Shown: positions 25,646-33,613 of the stretch, piece by piece
How the letters are laid out: each line of letters opens with the position of its first letter
Numbering within the stretch: the stretch's first letter is position 1
Origin: Calidifontimicrobium sp035325925
GTDB taxonomy: Bacteria > Pseudomonadota > Gammaproteobacteria > Burkholderiales > Burkholderiaceae_C
Length of the DNA: 64,000 nucleotides
Assembly (NCBI RefSeq): GCF_035325925.1
Contig: NZ_DAOKZA010000003.1
Location: 1-64,000, forward strand
Direction: 5' to 3'
Position numbers and translations under genes: made by a program
Notes under the pieces: model-generated
What the model saw: the letters and a program-made list of their open reading frames with translations, nothing else
What the model was told of the DNA's origin: nothing
Databases searched by the model: none

Positions 25646-25993
25646 ATGCACGAGCTGAGCCTGGCCGGCAGCATCCTCGAGATCGTCGAGCGCGCGGCGG
25701 CGCGCGAGCGCGCCGCCCGCGTGGCGCGCGTGGGGATCGAGGTCGGCCGGCTCGCCGGCGTCGAGGTCGACGCGCTGCGCTTCGCGCTGACGGCGATCGC
25801 GCCGGGCACCTGCCTCGACGGCGCGGCGATCGACATCGCCGAACCCGCCGGCGAGGCTTGGTGCGAGACCTGCGGCCGCGCCACGCCGCTGGCGCATCGT
25901 GGCGACGCCTGCCGCCACTGCGGCGGCTGGCAGCTGCGCCCGACCGCCGGCACGGCGCTGCGCGTGGTCGAATTGCAGGTGGTGCAGGCATGA
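25646..25993 (+). CDS. hypA: Hydrogenase nickel insertion protein HypA
   Basis: A 115-residue metallochaperone that delivers nickel with HypB to the HoxH precursor. The N-terminal Met-His-Glu provides the nickel ligand His2. The zinc site is formed by CETCG and CRHCGG. Length matches the family (about 113-118). It opens the hypABFCDE cluster, 8.6 kb downstream of hoxY and in the same orientation, and is divergent from the BCCT gene. A run of nine C residues lies just upstream of the ATG. Confidence 0.95.
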   Translation: MHELSLAGSILEIVERAAARERAARVARVGIEVGRLAGVEVDALRFALTAIAPGTCLDGAAIDIAEPAGEAWCETCGRATPLAHRGDACRHCGGWQLRPTAGTALRVVELQVVQA

Positions 25994-26038
25994 TCGGGCC
26001 GGCGTGCGGTGACTTCGGCGACAGGATGGGCAGCGGTG

Positions 26039-26956
26039 ATGTGCGTGGTGTGCGGTTGCAGTGACCCGGGTGCCCCGACGGCTGGCGCGCGCGTCGACGC
26101 GACCACCGGCGACCTCGACTACGGCGGCGGCGCCGCGCGCGTGTCCGTGCCCGGGCTCGACGCCGGACGCACGATCCGCCTCGAAGCCGACGTGCTCGGC
26201 GCGAACGACCGCATCGCCGCGTCGAACCGCCGCCACTTCGAGGCGCACGGCGTGATCGCGCTGAACCTGCTGTCGGGGCCCGGCGCCGGCAAGACGACGC
26301 TGCTGGTGGCCACGCTGCGCGCGCTGCAGCGCCGCCGCCCCGCGCTGGCGCTGGGTGTCGTCGAAGGCGACCAGCAGACCTCGCGCGACGCCGAGCGCAT
26401 CCGCGCCGTCGGCGTGCCCGCGATCCAGGTGAACACCGGCAAGGGCTGTCACCTCGACGCGCGCATGGTCGCCGACGCGTTCGCGCGGCTGCCGCTGCAC
26501 GACCACGGGCACGGGCACGACCACCCCCCCGTTCAGGGGCACGACGGGCACCCCGCGCGCCCGCCGGCGCTGCTGCTGATCGAAAACGTCGGCAACCTCG
26601 TGTGCCCGGCGCTGTGGGACCTCGGCGAGCACGCCAAGGTCGCGCTGCTGTCGGTCACCGAAGGCGACGACAAGCCGCTGAAGTACCCCGACCTGTTCGC
26701 CGCCGCGTCGCTGCTGTTGATCAGCAAGGTCGACCTGCTGCCGCACGTCGACTTCGACGTCGCGCGCTGCATCGACCATGCGCGGCGCGTCAACCCGCGC
26801 ATCGAGGTGCTGCAGGTCTCGGCCACCCGCGGCGACGGCCTCGACGCCTGGCTCGACTGGCTCGACGCCATGCTGCGCGCGCCGTCGGTGGCCGCGCTCG
26901 AGCAGCGCGTTGCGCAGCTCGAGGCGCGCCTGCGCGCCGCCGGCATCGACCCCTGA
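26039..26956 (+). CDS. hypB: Hydrogenase maturation GTPase HypB
   Basis: A 305-residue SIMIBI-class GTPase that drives nickel transfer. It begins with the high-affinity metal motif MCVVCGC. The P-loop is GPGAGKTT (79-86), the G-domain metal site is Cys137-His138 in GKGCHLDA, and ENVGNLVCP and SKVDLL follow. A stretch with seven His in 18 residues (154-171) sits inside the G domain directly after the metal-site helix. In HypB proteins the His-rich nickel store is normally near the N-terminus, and here that region has none. The start is chosen at the ATG opening the CVVCGC motif; an upstream in-frame ATG at 26009 exists. Confidence 0.95.
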   Translation: MCVVCGCSDPGAPTAGARVDATTGDLDYGGGAARVSVPGLDAGRTIRLEADVLGANDRIAASNRRHFEAHGVIALNLLSGPGAGKTTLLVATLRALQRRRPALALGVVEGDQQTSRDAERIRAVGVPAIQVNTGKGCHLDARMVADAFARLPLHDHGHGHDHPPVQGHDGHPARPPALLLIENVGNLVCPALWDLGEHAKVALLSVTEGDDKPLKYPDLFAAASLLLISKVDLLPHVDFDVARCIDHARRVNPRIEVLQVSATRGDGLDAWLDWLDAMLRAPSVAALEQRVAQLEARLRAAGIDP

Positions 26957-26965
26957 GTGACGGCG

Positions 26966-28174
26966 ATGCCCGCGCCGACGCCCCCCGACACGCAGGTGCT
27001 GCCCGCCGCGGCGCCGCACGGCGTGCTCGCACTGGGCGCCTACCTGAAGAACCGGGCCTGCACGCTGGCGGGCGACGCCGTGCGCTGGTCGACGCTGCAC
27101 GGCGACCTCGCCGACCCCGCCGCCTGCGTCGCGCTCGAGGCGTCCGCCGAGTCACTGCTTGCCGCGCTGCTGCAGCCGCCGGCGGCGGTCGCGCACGACC
27201 TGCACCCCGACTTCCACAGCACCCGCCTGGCGCAGGCGCTGGCCGCGCGGCTGCACGTGCCGGCGGTCGCGGTGCAGCACCACCACGCGCACCTGGCGCT
27301 GGTGGCCGCCGAGCACGGCCTCGTCGACGAGCCGCTGCTCGGCTGGGCGCTCGACGGCGTCGGCCTCGGCCTCGACGGCCACGCCTGGGGTGGTGAGCTG
27401 CTGTGGCTCGACGCCGCGTCGCGCTCGACCGCCTGGCAGCGTGTCGCTCACCTGCCGCCGCTGGCGCTGCCCGGCGGCGACCGCGCCGCGCGCGAGCCCT
27501 GGCGCATGGCCGCCGCGCTGCTGCACGCGCTCGGGCGCGGCGACGAGATCGTGTCGCGGTTCTCGGCCAGCGTCGGCACCGACGCGGCCGCCACGGTGCA
27601 GCGCATGCTGGCGCGCACGCTGAACTGCCCGCCGACCACCGCCGGCGGGCGCTGGTTCGACGCCGCGGCGGCGGCGCTGGGCGTGCACCCGCAGACGCAG
27701 CGCGACGCCGAGGCGGCGATGGCGCTCGAGGCCGAAGCGGCGCGCTGGCTCGCCGTGCACGCCGCGCCGCCGCCGGCGTCGACGCTGGCCGAGCTGCCGG
27801 CCGAGGTCGCGGCGCTGTTCGACCTGCCCGCCGAGCGGCGCGGCGAAGCCGCCGCGCGATTCCACCTGCGGCTGGCCGACGCGCTGGCGCACGCCGCCGC
27901 GGCCGCGGCGCAGGAGTACGGCGTGCGCTGCGTCGTGCTCGGCGGCGGCTGCTTCGCGAACCGCGTGCTGTCGCAGCGGCTGGCCGAGCGTCTCGACGCC
28001 GCCGGCCTGCGCGTGCTGCGCCCCGGCGCCGTCAGCGGTTGCGGCGACGCCGGCCTCGCGCTGGGGCAGGCGTGGGTCGCCGCGTGGGCGGTCGAGCGCG
28101 GCGAGGCGCAGCGCCGCGCGGACGACGCGCGGACGCAGGAACCTGCGGCATGTGCCTCGCGCTGCCTGCACTGA
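26966..28174 (+). CDS. hypF: Short HypF, Kae1-like carbamoyltransferase domain only
   Basis: About 402 residues against about 750 for full HypF. Only the C-terminal Kae1-like domain is present: HDLHPDFHST, the metal-binding VQHHHAHLALVAAEHG, GWALDGVGLGLDG and GGGCFANRVL. The acylphosphatase, double zinc-finger and YrdC-like domains are missing. There is no room for them upstream, since hypB ends 9 bp earlier, so this is a genuinely short gene and not a frameshift. A short HypF is known from duplicated hyp sets in Cupriavidus. Carbamoyl-adenylate formation would then need a full HypF elsewhere. GTG at 26957 is an alternative start. The 3' end overlaps hypC by 25 bp. Confidence 0.9.
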   Translation: MPAPTPPDTQVLPAAAPHGVLALGAYLKNRACTLAGDAVRWSTLHGDLADPAACVALEASAESLLAALLQPPAAVAHDLHPDFHSTRLAQALAARLHVPAVAVQHHHAHLALVAAEHGLVDEPLLGWALDGVGLGLDGHAWGGELLWLDAASRSTAWQRVAHLPPLALPGGDRAAREPWRMAAALLHALGRGDEIVSRFSASVGTDAAATVQRMLARTLNCPPTTAGGRWFDAAAAALGVHPQTQRDAEAAMALEAEAARWLAVHAAPPPASTLAELPAEVAALFDLPAERRGEAAARFHLRLADALAHAAAAAAQEYGVRCVVLGGGCFANRVLSQRLAERLDAAGLRVLRPGAVSGCGDAGLALGQAWVAAWAVERGEAQRRADDARTQEPAACASRCLH

Positions 28175-28383
28175 TCGTCGCGGTCGACGGCGACGACGCG
28201 CTCGTCGAGCTCGGCGGCGTGCGCAAGCGCGTGTCGGTCGCGCTCGTGCCCGAGGCGCGCGCGGGCGACTACGCGATCGTGCACGTCGGCCACGCGATCG
28301 GGCTGCTCGACCCCGACGAGGCCGAGCGCACGCTGGCGCTGTTCGCGCAGCTGCGGGCCGCCGACGACGACGGCGCGCGATGA
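28150..28383 (+). CDS. hypC: Hydrogenase maturation chaperone HypC
   Basis: A 77-residue HypC/HupF protein. It begins Met-Cys, and Cys2 holds the Fe(CN)2CO unit with HypD and docks on the large-subunit precursor. VELGGVRKRVSVALV and GDYAIVHVGHAIGLLDPDEA are the conserved beta-barrel and tail. The start MCLALP replaces the common MCLGIP or MCLAIP. It overlaps hypF by 25 bp and hypD by 4 bp (ATGA). Confidence 0.93.
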   Translation: MCLALPALIVAVDGDDALVELGGVRKRVSVALVPEARAGDYAIVHVGHAIGLLDPDEAERTLALFAQLRAADDDGAR

Positions 28384-29564
28384 AGTACGTCGACGAGTTC
28401 CGCGACGGCGCACTGGCGGCGCGCATCGCCGCGCGCATCGCCGCCGAGGTGCAGCCGGGGCGACGCTACCGCTTCATGGAGTTCTGCGGCGGGCACACGC
28501 ACGCGATCTCGCGCTACGGCGTGACCGACCTGCTGCCGCCGGCCGTGACGATGATCCACGGGCCCGGCTGCCCGGTGTGCGTGCTGCCGATCGGGCGCAT
28601 CGACCAGGCGATCGCGCTGGCGCTCGACCGCGGCGTCACGCTGGCCACCTACGGCGACGTGCTGCGCGTGCCGGCGTCGCCGCGGCCGGCGGCCGGCTCG
28701 CGCGGCGGCGAGGCGCTGTCGCTGCTGAAGGCGCGCGCGCTCGGCGCCGACGTGCGGCTCGTCTACTCGGTGGCCGACGCGCTGGCGCTGGCGCGCGCGC
28801 AGCCGCGGCGCGAGGTGGTGTTCCTCGCGATCGGCTTCGAGACCACGACCCCGCCGACCGCGCTGGCGCTGCGCCAGGCCGCCGCCGAGCGGCTCGACAA
28901 CTTCAGCGTGCTCAGCTGCCACGTGCTGACGCCGGCGGCGATCGCGCACCTGCTCGACGCCGCCGAGGCGCGCGCGCTGGGCACGGTGCCGATCGACGGC
29001 TTCGTCGGCCCGGCGCACGTCAGCGTGGTGATCGGCACGCGCGCCTACGAGCGCTTCGCGCGCACGCACCGCAAGCCGGTCGTGATCGCCGGCTTCGAGC
29101 CGCTGGACGTGATGCAGGCGGTGCTGTTGCTGGTGCGCCAGGTCAACGACGGCCGCGCCGAGGTCGAGAACGAGTTCAGCCGCGCCGTCACGCGCGACGG
29201 CAATCGCACCGCGCAGGCGGTGGTCGACGAGGTGTTCGAGCCGCGCGAGAGCTTCGAGTGGCGCGGCCTCGGCGAGGTGCCGGCCAGCGCGCTGCGCATC
29301 CGCCCCGCGTACGCGCGCTGGGACGCCGAGCGGCGCTACGCGCTGGCCTACCGCGCGGTGCCCGATCACCCGAAGTGCGAGTGCGGCGCGATCCTGCGCG
29401 GCGTGAAGGCGCCCGCCGACTGCACGCTGTTCGGCAGCGTGTGCACGCCGTCGACGCCGATGGGCTCGTGCATGGTCTCCAGCGAGGGGGCGTGCGCGGC
29501 GCACTTCAGCTATGGGCGCTGGCGCGACGCCGCACCGTCGGCCAGCGGCGTGGAGGCCGCGTGA
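28380..29564 (+). CDS. hypD: Hydrogenase maturation protein HypD
   Basis: A 394-residue 4Fe-4S scaffold that, with HypC, assembles the Fe(CN)2CO group. Conserved motifs are FMEFCGGHTHAI (the CGGH motif), HGPGCPVCVLP, AIGFETTTP and the C-terminal cluster ligands in KCECGAILRG, FGSVCTPSTPMGSCMVSSEGAC. It overlaps hypC by ATGA, and its stop overlaps the hypE GTG. Length is slightly above the family norm of about 375-380. Confidence 0.96.
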   Translation: MKYVDEFRDGALAARIAARIAAEVQPGRRYRFMEFCGGHTHAISRYGVTDLLPPAVTMIHGPGCPVCVLPIGRIDQAIALALDRGVTLATYGDVLRVPASPRPAAGSRGGEALSLLKARALGADVRLVYSVADALALARAQPRREVVFLAIGFETTTPPTALALRQAAAERLDNFSVLSCHVLTPAAIAHLLDAAEARALGTVPIDGFVGPAHVSVVIGTRAYERFARTHRKPVVIAGFEPLDVMQAVLLLVRQVNDGRAEVENEFSRAVTRDGNRTAQAVVDEVFEPRESFEWRGLGEVPASALRIRPAYARWDAERRYALAYRAVPDHPKCECGAILRGVKAPADCTLFGSVCTPSTPMGSCMVSSEGACAAHFSYGRWRDAAPSASGVEAA

Positions 29565-30613
29565 AGCCCGGCTACGAGCGCCCGCTGGACTGGAAGCACG
29601 GCCGCGTCGACATGAACCACGGCGCCGGCGGGCGCGCGTCGGCGCAGCTGGTGCGCGAGCTGTTCGTGCGTGCCTTCGACCACCCCGCGCTCGCCGCCGG
29701 CGACGACGGCGCCTGCCTGCCCGCGCCACCGCCGGGGCACCGGCTGGTGGTCAGCACCGACACGCACGTGGTCTCGCCGCTGTTCTTCCCCGGCGGCGAC
29801 ATCGGCAGCCTCGCGGTGCACGGCACGATCAACGACGTCGCGATGATGGGCGCGGTGCCGCTGGCGCTGACCGCGGGGTTCGTGCTCGAGGAGGGTTTCG
29901 CGCTGGCCGACCTGCGGCGCATCGCCGGGTCGATGGCCGCCGCGTCGCGCGCCGCCGGCGTGCCGGTGGTCGCCGGCGACACCAAGGTCGTCGAGCGCGG
30001 CCACGGCGACGGCGTGTTCGTCTGCACCACCGGCGTCGGCGCGCTGCCGCCCGGGCGCGAGATCGGCGGGGCGCGCGCCCGCGCCGGCGACGCGGTGCTG
30101 GTGTCGGGCACGCTGGGCGACCACGGCGTGGCGGTGCTGTCGCGGCGCGAGTCGCTGGGCTTCGACACCGAGATCGTCTCCGACAGCGCCGCGCTGCACG
30201 GGCTGGTGGCCGCGCTGCTGGCCGCGCTGCCCGAGGGCGCGGTGCGCGTGCTGCGCGACCCCACGCGCGGCGGGCTGGCCACCACGCTCAACGAGATCGC
30301 GCAGCAGTCGCGCGTGGGCATGCTCGTCGACGAGTCGGCGCTGCCGGTGCGCGCGCAGGTGGCCGGCGCCTGCGAACTGCTCGGGCTGGACCCGCTGTAC
30401 GTCGCCAACGAGGGCAAGCTGGTGGCCGTGGTCGACGCGTCGCACGCCGACGCGGCGCTCGCCGCGCTGCGCGCGCACCCGCTGGGCGCCGAGGCGGCGC
30501 GCGTCGGCACCGTCGCCGACGACCCGCGGTGTTTCGTGCAGATGGCCACGCGGCTCGGCGGGCGGCGCATGGTCGACTGGCTCACCGGCGAGCCGCTGCC
30601 GCGCATCTGCTGA
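29561..30613 (+). CDS. hypE: Hydrogenase maturation protein HypE
   Basis: A 350-residue PurM/ThiL-like ATPase that dehydrates the carbamoyl group on its C-terminal cysteine to a cyanide ligand. It ends PRIC, with the essential Cys350. MNHGAGGRAS, STDTHVVSPLFFPGGDIGSLAV and GTINDVAMMG form the ATP site, and DPTRGGLATTLNEIA is the second conserved block. The start is a GTG at 29561 overlapping the hypD stop. It is the last gene of the hyp set. Confidence 0.96.
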   Translation: MKPGYERPLDWKHGRVDMNHGAGGRASAQLVRELFVRAFDHPALAAGDDGACLPAPPPGHRLVVSTDTHVVSPLFFPGGDIGSLAVHGTINDVAMMGAVPLALTAGFVLEEGFALADLRRIAGSMAAASRAAGVPVVAGDTKVVERGHGDGVFVCTTGVGALPPGREIGGARARAGDAVLVSGTLGDHGVAVLSRRESLGFDTEIVSDSAALHGLVAALLAALPEGAVRVLRDPTRGGLATTLNEIAQQSRVGMLVDESALPVRAQVAGACELLGLDPLYVANEGKLVAVVDASHADAALAALRAHPLGAEAARVGTVADDPRCFVQMATRLGGRRMVDWLTGEPLPRIC

Positions 30614-30932
30614 CGCCGGCCGGCCCGGGAGCCCCGCGGCGATGCCACCCGCGGCGTGCCGACGGATCGCGCCGGCATCGGCGGCGCCATCGTCCGGCCG
30701 GGCGCGCGAGCGCGGCATCGGCCGGGGGTGCCTCGACGCAGGTCACGGGTTCCTGGCTCCGCCCGATGTTGCGGTCGATTGCCGTCGAAGTGCGCGCAGT
30801 GTAGGCACCGCCCGCGACGGATCGATGACAGAACAGCGGCCGATTCACGGCACACTTCGCCGGCGCGCGCGGCCGCCCGCGCCGCCGCCGCAGCCGAGCG
30901 AGCCGCCAGAGCGAGTCGCTGCAGCGAGCCGC
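30614..30932. other. Intergenic region after hypE
   Basis: About 320 bp. Translations of the open frames are Arg/Pro/Ala-rich with no similarity. The segment 30880-30932 contains repeated gcgag / gagcc-like words just before the promoter of the SDR gene. No RNA gene is recognised. Confidence 0.5.
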
Positions 30933-30953
30933 TAGAATGTTGCGCCGCAACAT
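30933..30953 (+). promoter_or_regulatory. Promoter with overlapping palindrome upstream of the SDR-phaC unit
   Basis: TAGAAT (30933-30938) is a good -10. It runs straight into a perfect 8+1+8 palindrome (ATGTTGCG, C, CGCAACAT; 30937-30953), which would cover the transcription start. The core TGCGCCGCA fits the TGC-N3-GCA style of sites I recall for the PHA repressor PhaR. A PHA synthase is the second gene downstream. Confidence 0.55.
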
Positions 30954-30968
30954 CAACCCGGAGCCCGC

Positions 30969-31784
30969 ATGGATCTCTCGAACAAGGTTGCCGTGATCAC
31001 CGGCGGCGGCAGCGGCATCGGCCGTGCCGTGGCGGCGGCGATGGCACGGCGCGGCGTGACCGGCGTGGCGCTGGTGGACATGAACGAGTCGATCGGCCAG
31101 ATCGCCGAGACGCTCAACGCCGACGCCGGCCGCGCGTTCGCGCTGCCGTTTCGCGGCGACACCACCGACGAGGCGTTCCGCGTGTCGGTGTTCGACGAGA
31201 TGGCGCGCCGCTTCGGCCGCGTCTCGCTGTGCGTGCCGGCCGCCGGCATCACGCGCGACGACCTCGCGGTGCGCATCGACAAGGCCACCGGCAAGGCGCG
31301 CATCTACCCGCTCGAACAGTTCAAGCTGGTGGTCGACGTGAACCTGATCGCACCGGTGTACTGGGCGCTCGAGATGATCGGCCGCATCGCCGAGGACCGC
31401 GCCGCGCGCGGCCTGAAGCGCTGGAACCCGGACGAGGGCATGCAGGGCGCCGTGGTGTTCATCGGCTCGGTGTCGTCGCAGGGCAACCGCGGGCAGATCT
31501 CCTACGCCAGCACCAAGGCCGGCCTCGAGGGCGCGGCGGCGACGATCACGAAGGAGGCGATGTTCCACGGCGTGCGCTGCAGCGTGATCCACCCCGGTTT
31601 CACCGACACGCCGATGGTGCGCGCGATGGGCATGGACTACGTGGCGAAGAACATCCTGCCGTACACGCAGCTCGGCCGCCTGATCCGCCCCGAGGAGATC
31701 GCCGAGGCGATCTGCTTCATGCTCGCCAACTCGGCGGTCAGCGGCGAGCTGTGGGTCGACGCCGGCTGGCACGCGCCGGCCTGA
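30969..31784 (+). CDS. SDR-family oxidoreductase
   Basis: A 271-residue short-chain dehydrogenase. The cofactor loop is ITGGGSGIG, the catalytic residues are Ser in GSVSSQG and Tyr-x3-Lys in YASTK, and the end is the usual SGELWVDAGW. Asp after the second strand (LVDMN) favours NAD(H). It sits 44 bp before the PHA synthase under the same promoter, so a role in 3-hydroxyacyl-CoA supply is possible, but it is not a typical PhaB: it has an insertion (IDKATGKARIYPLEQF) between strands. Substrate unknown. Confidence 0.85.
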   Translation: MDLSNKVAVITGGGSGIGRAVAAAMARRGVTGVALVDMNESIGQIAETLNADAGRAFALPFRGDTTDEAFRVSVFDEMARRFGRVSLCVPAAGITRDDLAVRIDKATGKARIYPLEQFKLVVDVNLIAPVYWALEMIGRIAEDRAARGLKRWNPDEGMQGAVVFIGSVSSQGNRGQISYASTKAGLEGAAATITKEAMFHGVRCSVIHPGFTDTPMVRAMGMDYVAKNILPYTQLGRLIRPEEIAEAICFMLANSAVSGELWVDAGWHAPA

Positions 31785-31828
31785 GCGCAGCGCGACCGCA
31801 CCCCGACCCGCACCGAGGAGACACCGCG

Positions 31829-33574
31829 ATGGCACGCCGCCGCAATCCCGCCCCGACGGGCCAGGACTTCGACCGCGAGTTCCGCGCCCAGGTCGCGCAG
31901 ATGACCGCCGGGCTCGCGCCCACCGCCTTCACCACCGCCTGGGCCGACTGGGCGATGCACCTCGCGCAGTCGCCGGCGCGGCAAGGCGAACTGCGCCAGG
32001 AGGCGCTCGACCGCGCCGTCGACACCTGGGCCTTCGCGCTGCGTGCGCTGGCCGGCGCGCCGGTGCCGCCGTCCGAAGGGCTGGCCGGCGAGCCCGACCC
32101 GCGTTTCGGGTCGAACGAGTGGGCGACGTTCCCGTTCAACGTCTACGCGCGCGCCTACCAGAACAGCGTCGCGCTGATGAAGGACGCGGTGCGCGACGTC
32201 GACGGCGTCACCGACTACCACGCGCAGTTGCTCGAGTTCGCGGTGCGCATGCTGCTCGACGCCAGCTCGCCCGCGAACTACCTGGCGTCCAACCCCGAAC
32301 TGCTCGCGCTGACGCAGGCCGAGAAGGGGCAGAACCTGCTGCGCGGCCTCGAGCACTGGCTCGACGACGTGCAGCGCACGCTCGAGGGCGCCGCGCCGCC
32401 GGGCACCGAGGCCTTCGAGGTCGGCAAGAGCGTCGCGACGACGCCGGGCAAGGTGGTGCTGCGCAACGAGCTGATCGAGCTGATCCAGTACACGCCGACC
32501 ACCAGGCAGGTGCACGCCGAGCCGCTGCTGATCGTGCCGGCGTGGATCATGAAGTACTACATCCTCGACCTGAGCGCGCGCAACTCGCTGGTCAAGTACC
32601 TCGTCGACCAGGGCCACACGGTGTTCATGATCTCGTGGAAGAACCCCGACGCGGGCGACCGCGAGGTCGGCATGGACGACTACCTCGAGCAGGGCCTGCG
32701 CGCCGCGCTCGACGCCGTCACCGCGATCGTGCCCAGGCGCAAGGTGCACGCGGTGGGCTACTGCATCGGCGGCACGCTGCTGTCGATCGGCGCGGCGGCG
32801 CTGGCGCGCGAGCGCGACGAGCGGCTGGCGACGATCTCGCTGTTCGCCGCGCAGACCGACTTCTCCGAGCCCGGCGAGCTGGCGTTTTTCATCAACCCCA
32901 GCCAGCTCGCGATGCTCGAGGCGTCGATGCACAAGAAGGGCGTGCTCGACAGCCGCCAGATGGGCGGCGCGTTCGCGCTGCTGCGCGCGCAGGACCTGGT
33001 GTGGCAGCCGATCGTCAACAACTACCTCAAGGGCCGGCGCGACCCGATGATCGACCTGATGGCGTGGAACGCCGACGGCACGCGCATGCCCTGGCGCATG
33101 CACACCGAGTACCTGTACCGCTTGTACCTGGACAACGAGCTGGCGACCAACCGCTTCCCGGTCGGCGGCGCGCTGGTGCGGCTGTCGGACATCCGCGCGC
33201 CGATGTTCGTCGTCGGCACCGAGACCGACCACGTCGCGCCGTGGAAGTCGGTGTACAAGGTCGACAACCTGGTGCGCAGCGACGACTTCACGTTCCTGCT
33301 GACCTCGGGCGGGCACAACGCCGGCATCGTCTGCGGGCCGGTGCACCCGAAGCGCCACTACCGCGTCAAGACGCGCCGCCTGGCCGACCCGCACCTCGCC
33401 CCCGACGACTGGCTCGCCGGCGCGACACGGCACGACGGTTCGTGGTGGCCGGCGTGGCAGCGCTGGCTCGCCGAGCACTCGAGCGGCCAGGCCAAGCCGC
33501 CCGCGCTCGGTGCGCCGGCCAAGGGTCATGGCGTGCTCGACGACGCGCCGGGGCGCTACGTGCGGCAGCGCTGA
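31829..33574 (+). CDS. phaC: Class I poly(3-hydroxyalkanoate) synthase
   Basis: A 581-residue alpha/beta-hydrolase-like polymerase that builds PHA from (R)-3-hydroxyacyl-CoA on granule surfaces. The lipase-like box is GYCIGG with Cys312 as nucleophile. GTETDHVAPW and GGHNAGIV carry the catalytic Asp and His. The N-terminal 200 residues match the class I N-domain (YLASNPELLALTQ). The ATG at 31829 follows GAGGAG. Length fits class I (about 560-590). phaA, phaB and phasin genes are not adjacent, so this may be a second synthase copy. Confidence 0.93.
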   Translation: MARRRNPAPTGQDFDREFRAQVAQMTAGLAPTAFTTAWADWAMHLAQSPARQGELRQEALDRAVDTWAFALRALAGAPVPPSEGLAGEPDPRFGSNEWATFPFNVYARAYQNSVALMKDAVRDVDGVTDYHAQLLEFAVRMLLDASSPANYLASNPELLALTQAEKGQNLLRGLEHWLDDVQRTLEGAAPPGTEAFEVGKSVATTPGKVVLRNELIELIQYTPTTRQVHAEPLLIVPAWIMKYYILDLSARNSLVKYLVDQGHTVFMISWKNPDAGDREVGMDDYLEQGLRAALDAVTAIVPRRKVHAVGYCIGGTLLSIGAAALARERDERLATISLFAAQTDFSEPGELAFFINPSQLAMLEASMHKKGVLDSRQMGGAFALLRAQDLVWQPIVNNYLKGRRDPMIDLMAWNADGTRMPWRMHTEYLYRLYLDNELATNRFPVGGALVRLSDIRAPMFVVGTETDHVAPWKSVYKVDNLVRSDDFTFLLTSGGHNAGIVCGPVHPKRHYRVKTRRLADPHLAPDDWLAGATRHDGSWWPAWQRWLAEHSSGQAKPPALGAPAKGHGVLDDAPGRYVRQR

Positions 33575-33580
33575 AGTCCG

Positions 33581-33600
33581 CGGCCCGACGCGGCGGGCCG
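33581..33600. terminator. Bidirectional hairpin between phaC and the MFS gene
   Basis: A 7-bp stem CGGCCCG / CGGGCCG with a 6-base loop lies in the 39 bp between the convergent stops. A second hairpin (CAGCCGGC / GCCGGCTG, 33615-33638) overlaps the MFS stop. Confidence 0.55.
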
Positions 33601-33613
33601 CAGGTCGCAGCGA

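Noticed and set aside
23276..27100. Frame of about 1270 codons running from marC through hypB on the minus strand
   Set aside because: Only the last 232 codons (MarC) are real. The rest is antisense to hypA/hypB or out of frame within the BCCT gene.
26957..28174. Short HypF as a frameshifted full-length hypF
   Set aside because: hypB occupies the sequence immediately upstream with intact coding, so there is no place for the missing domains.
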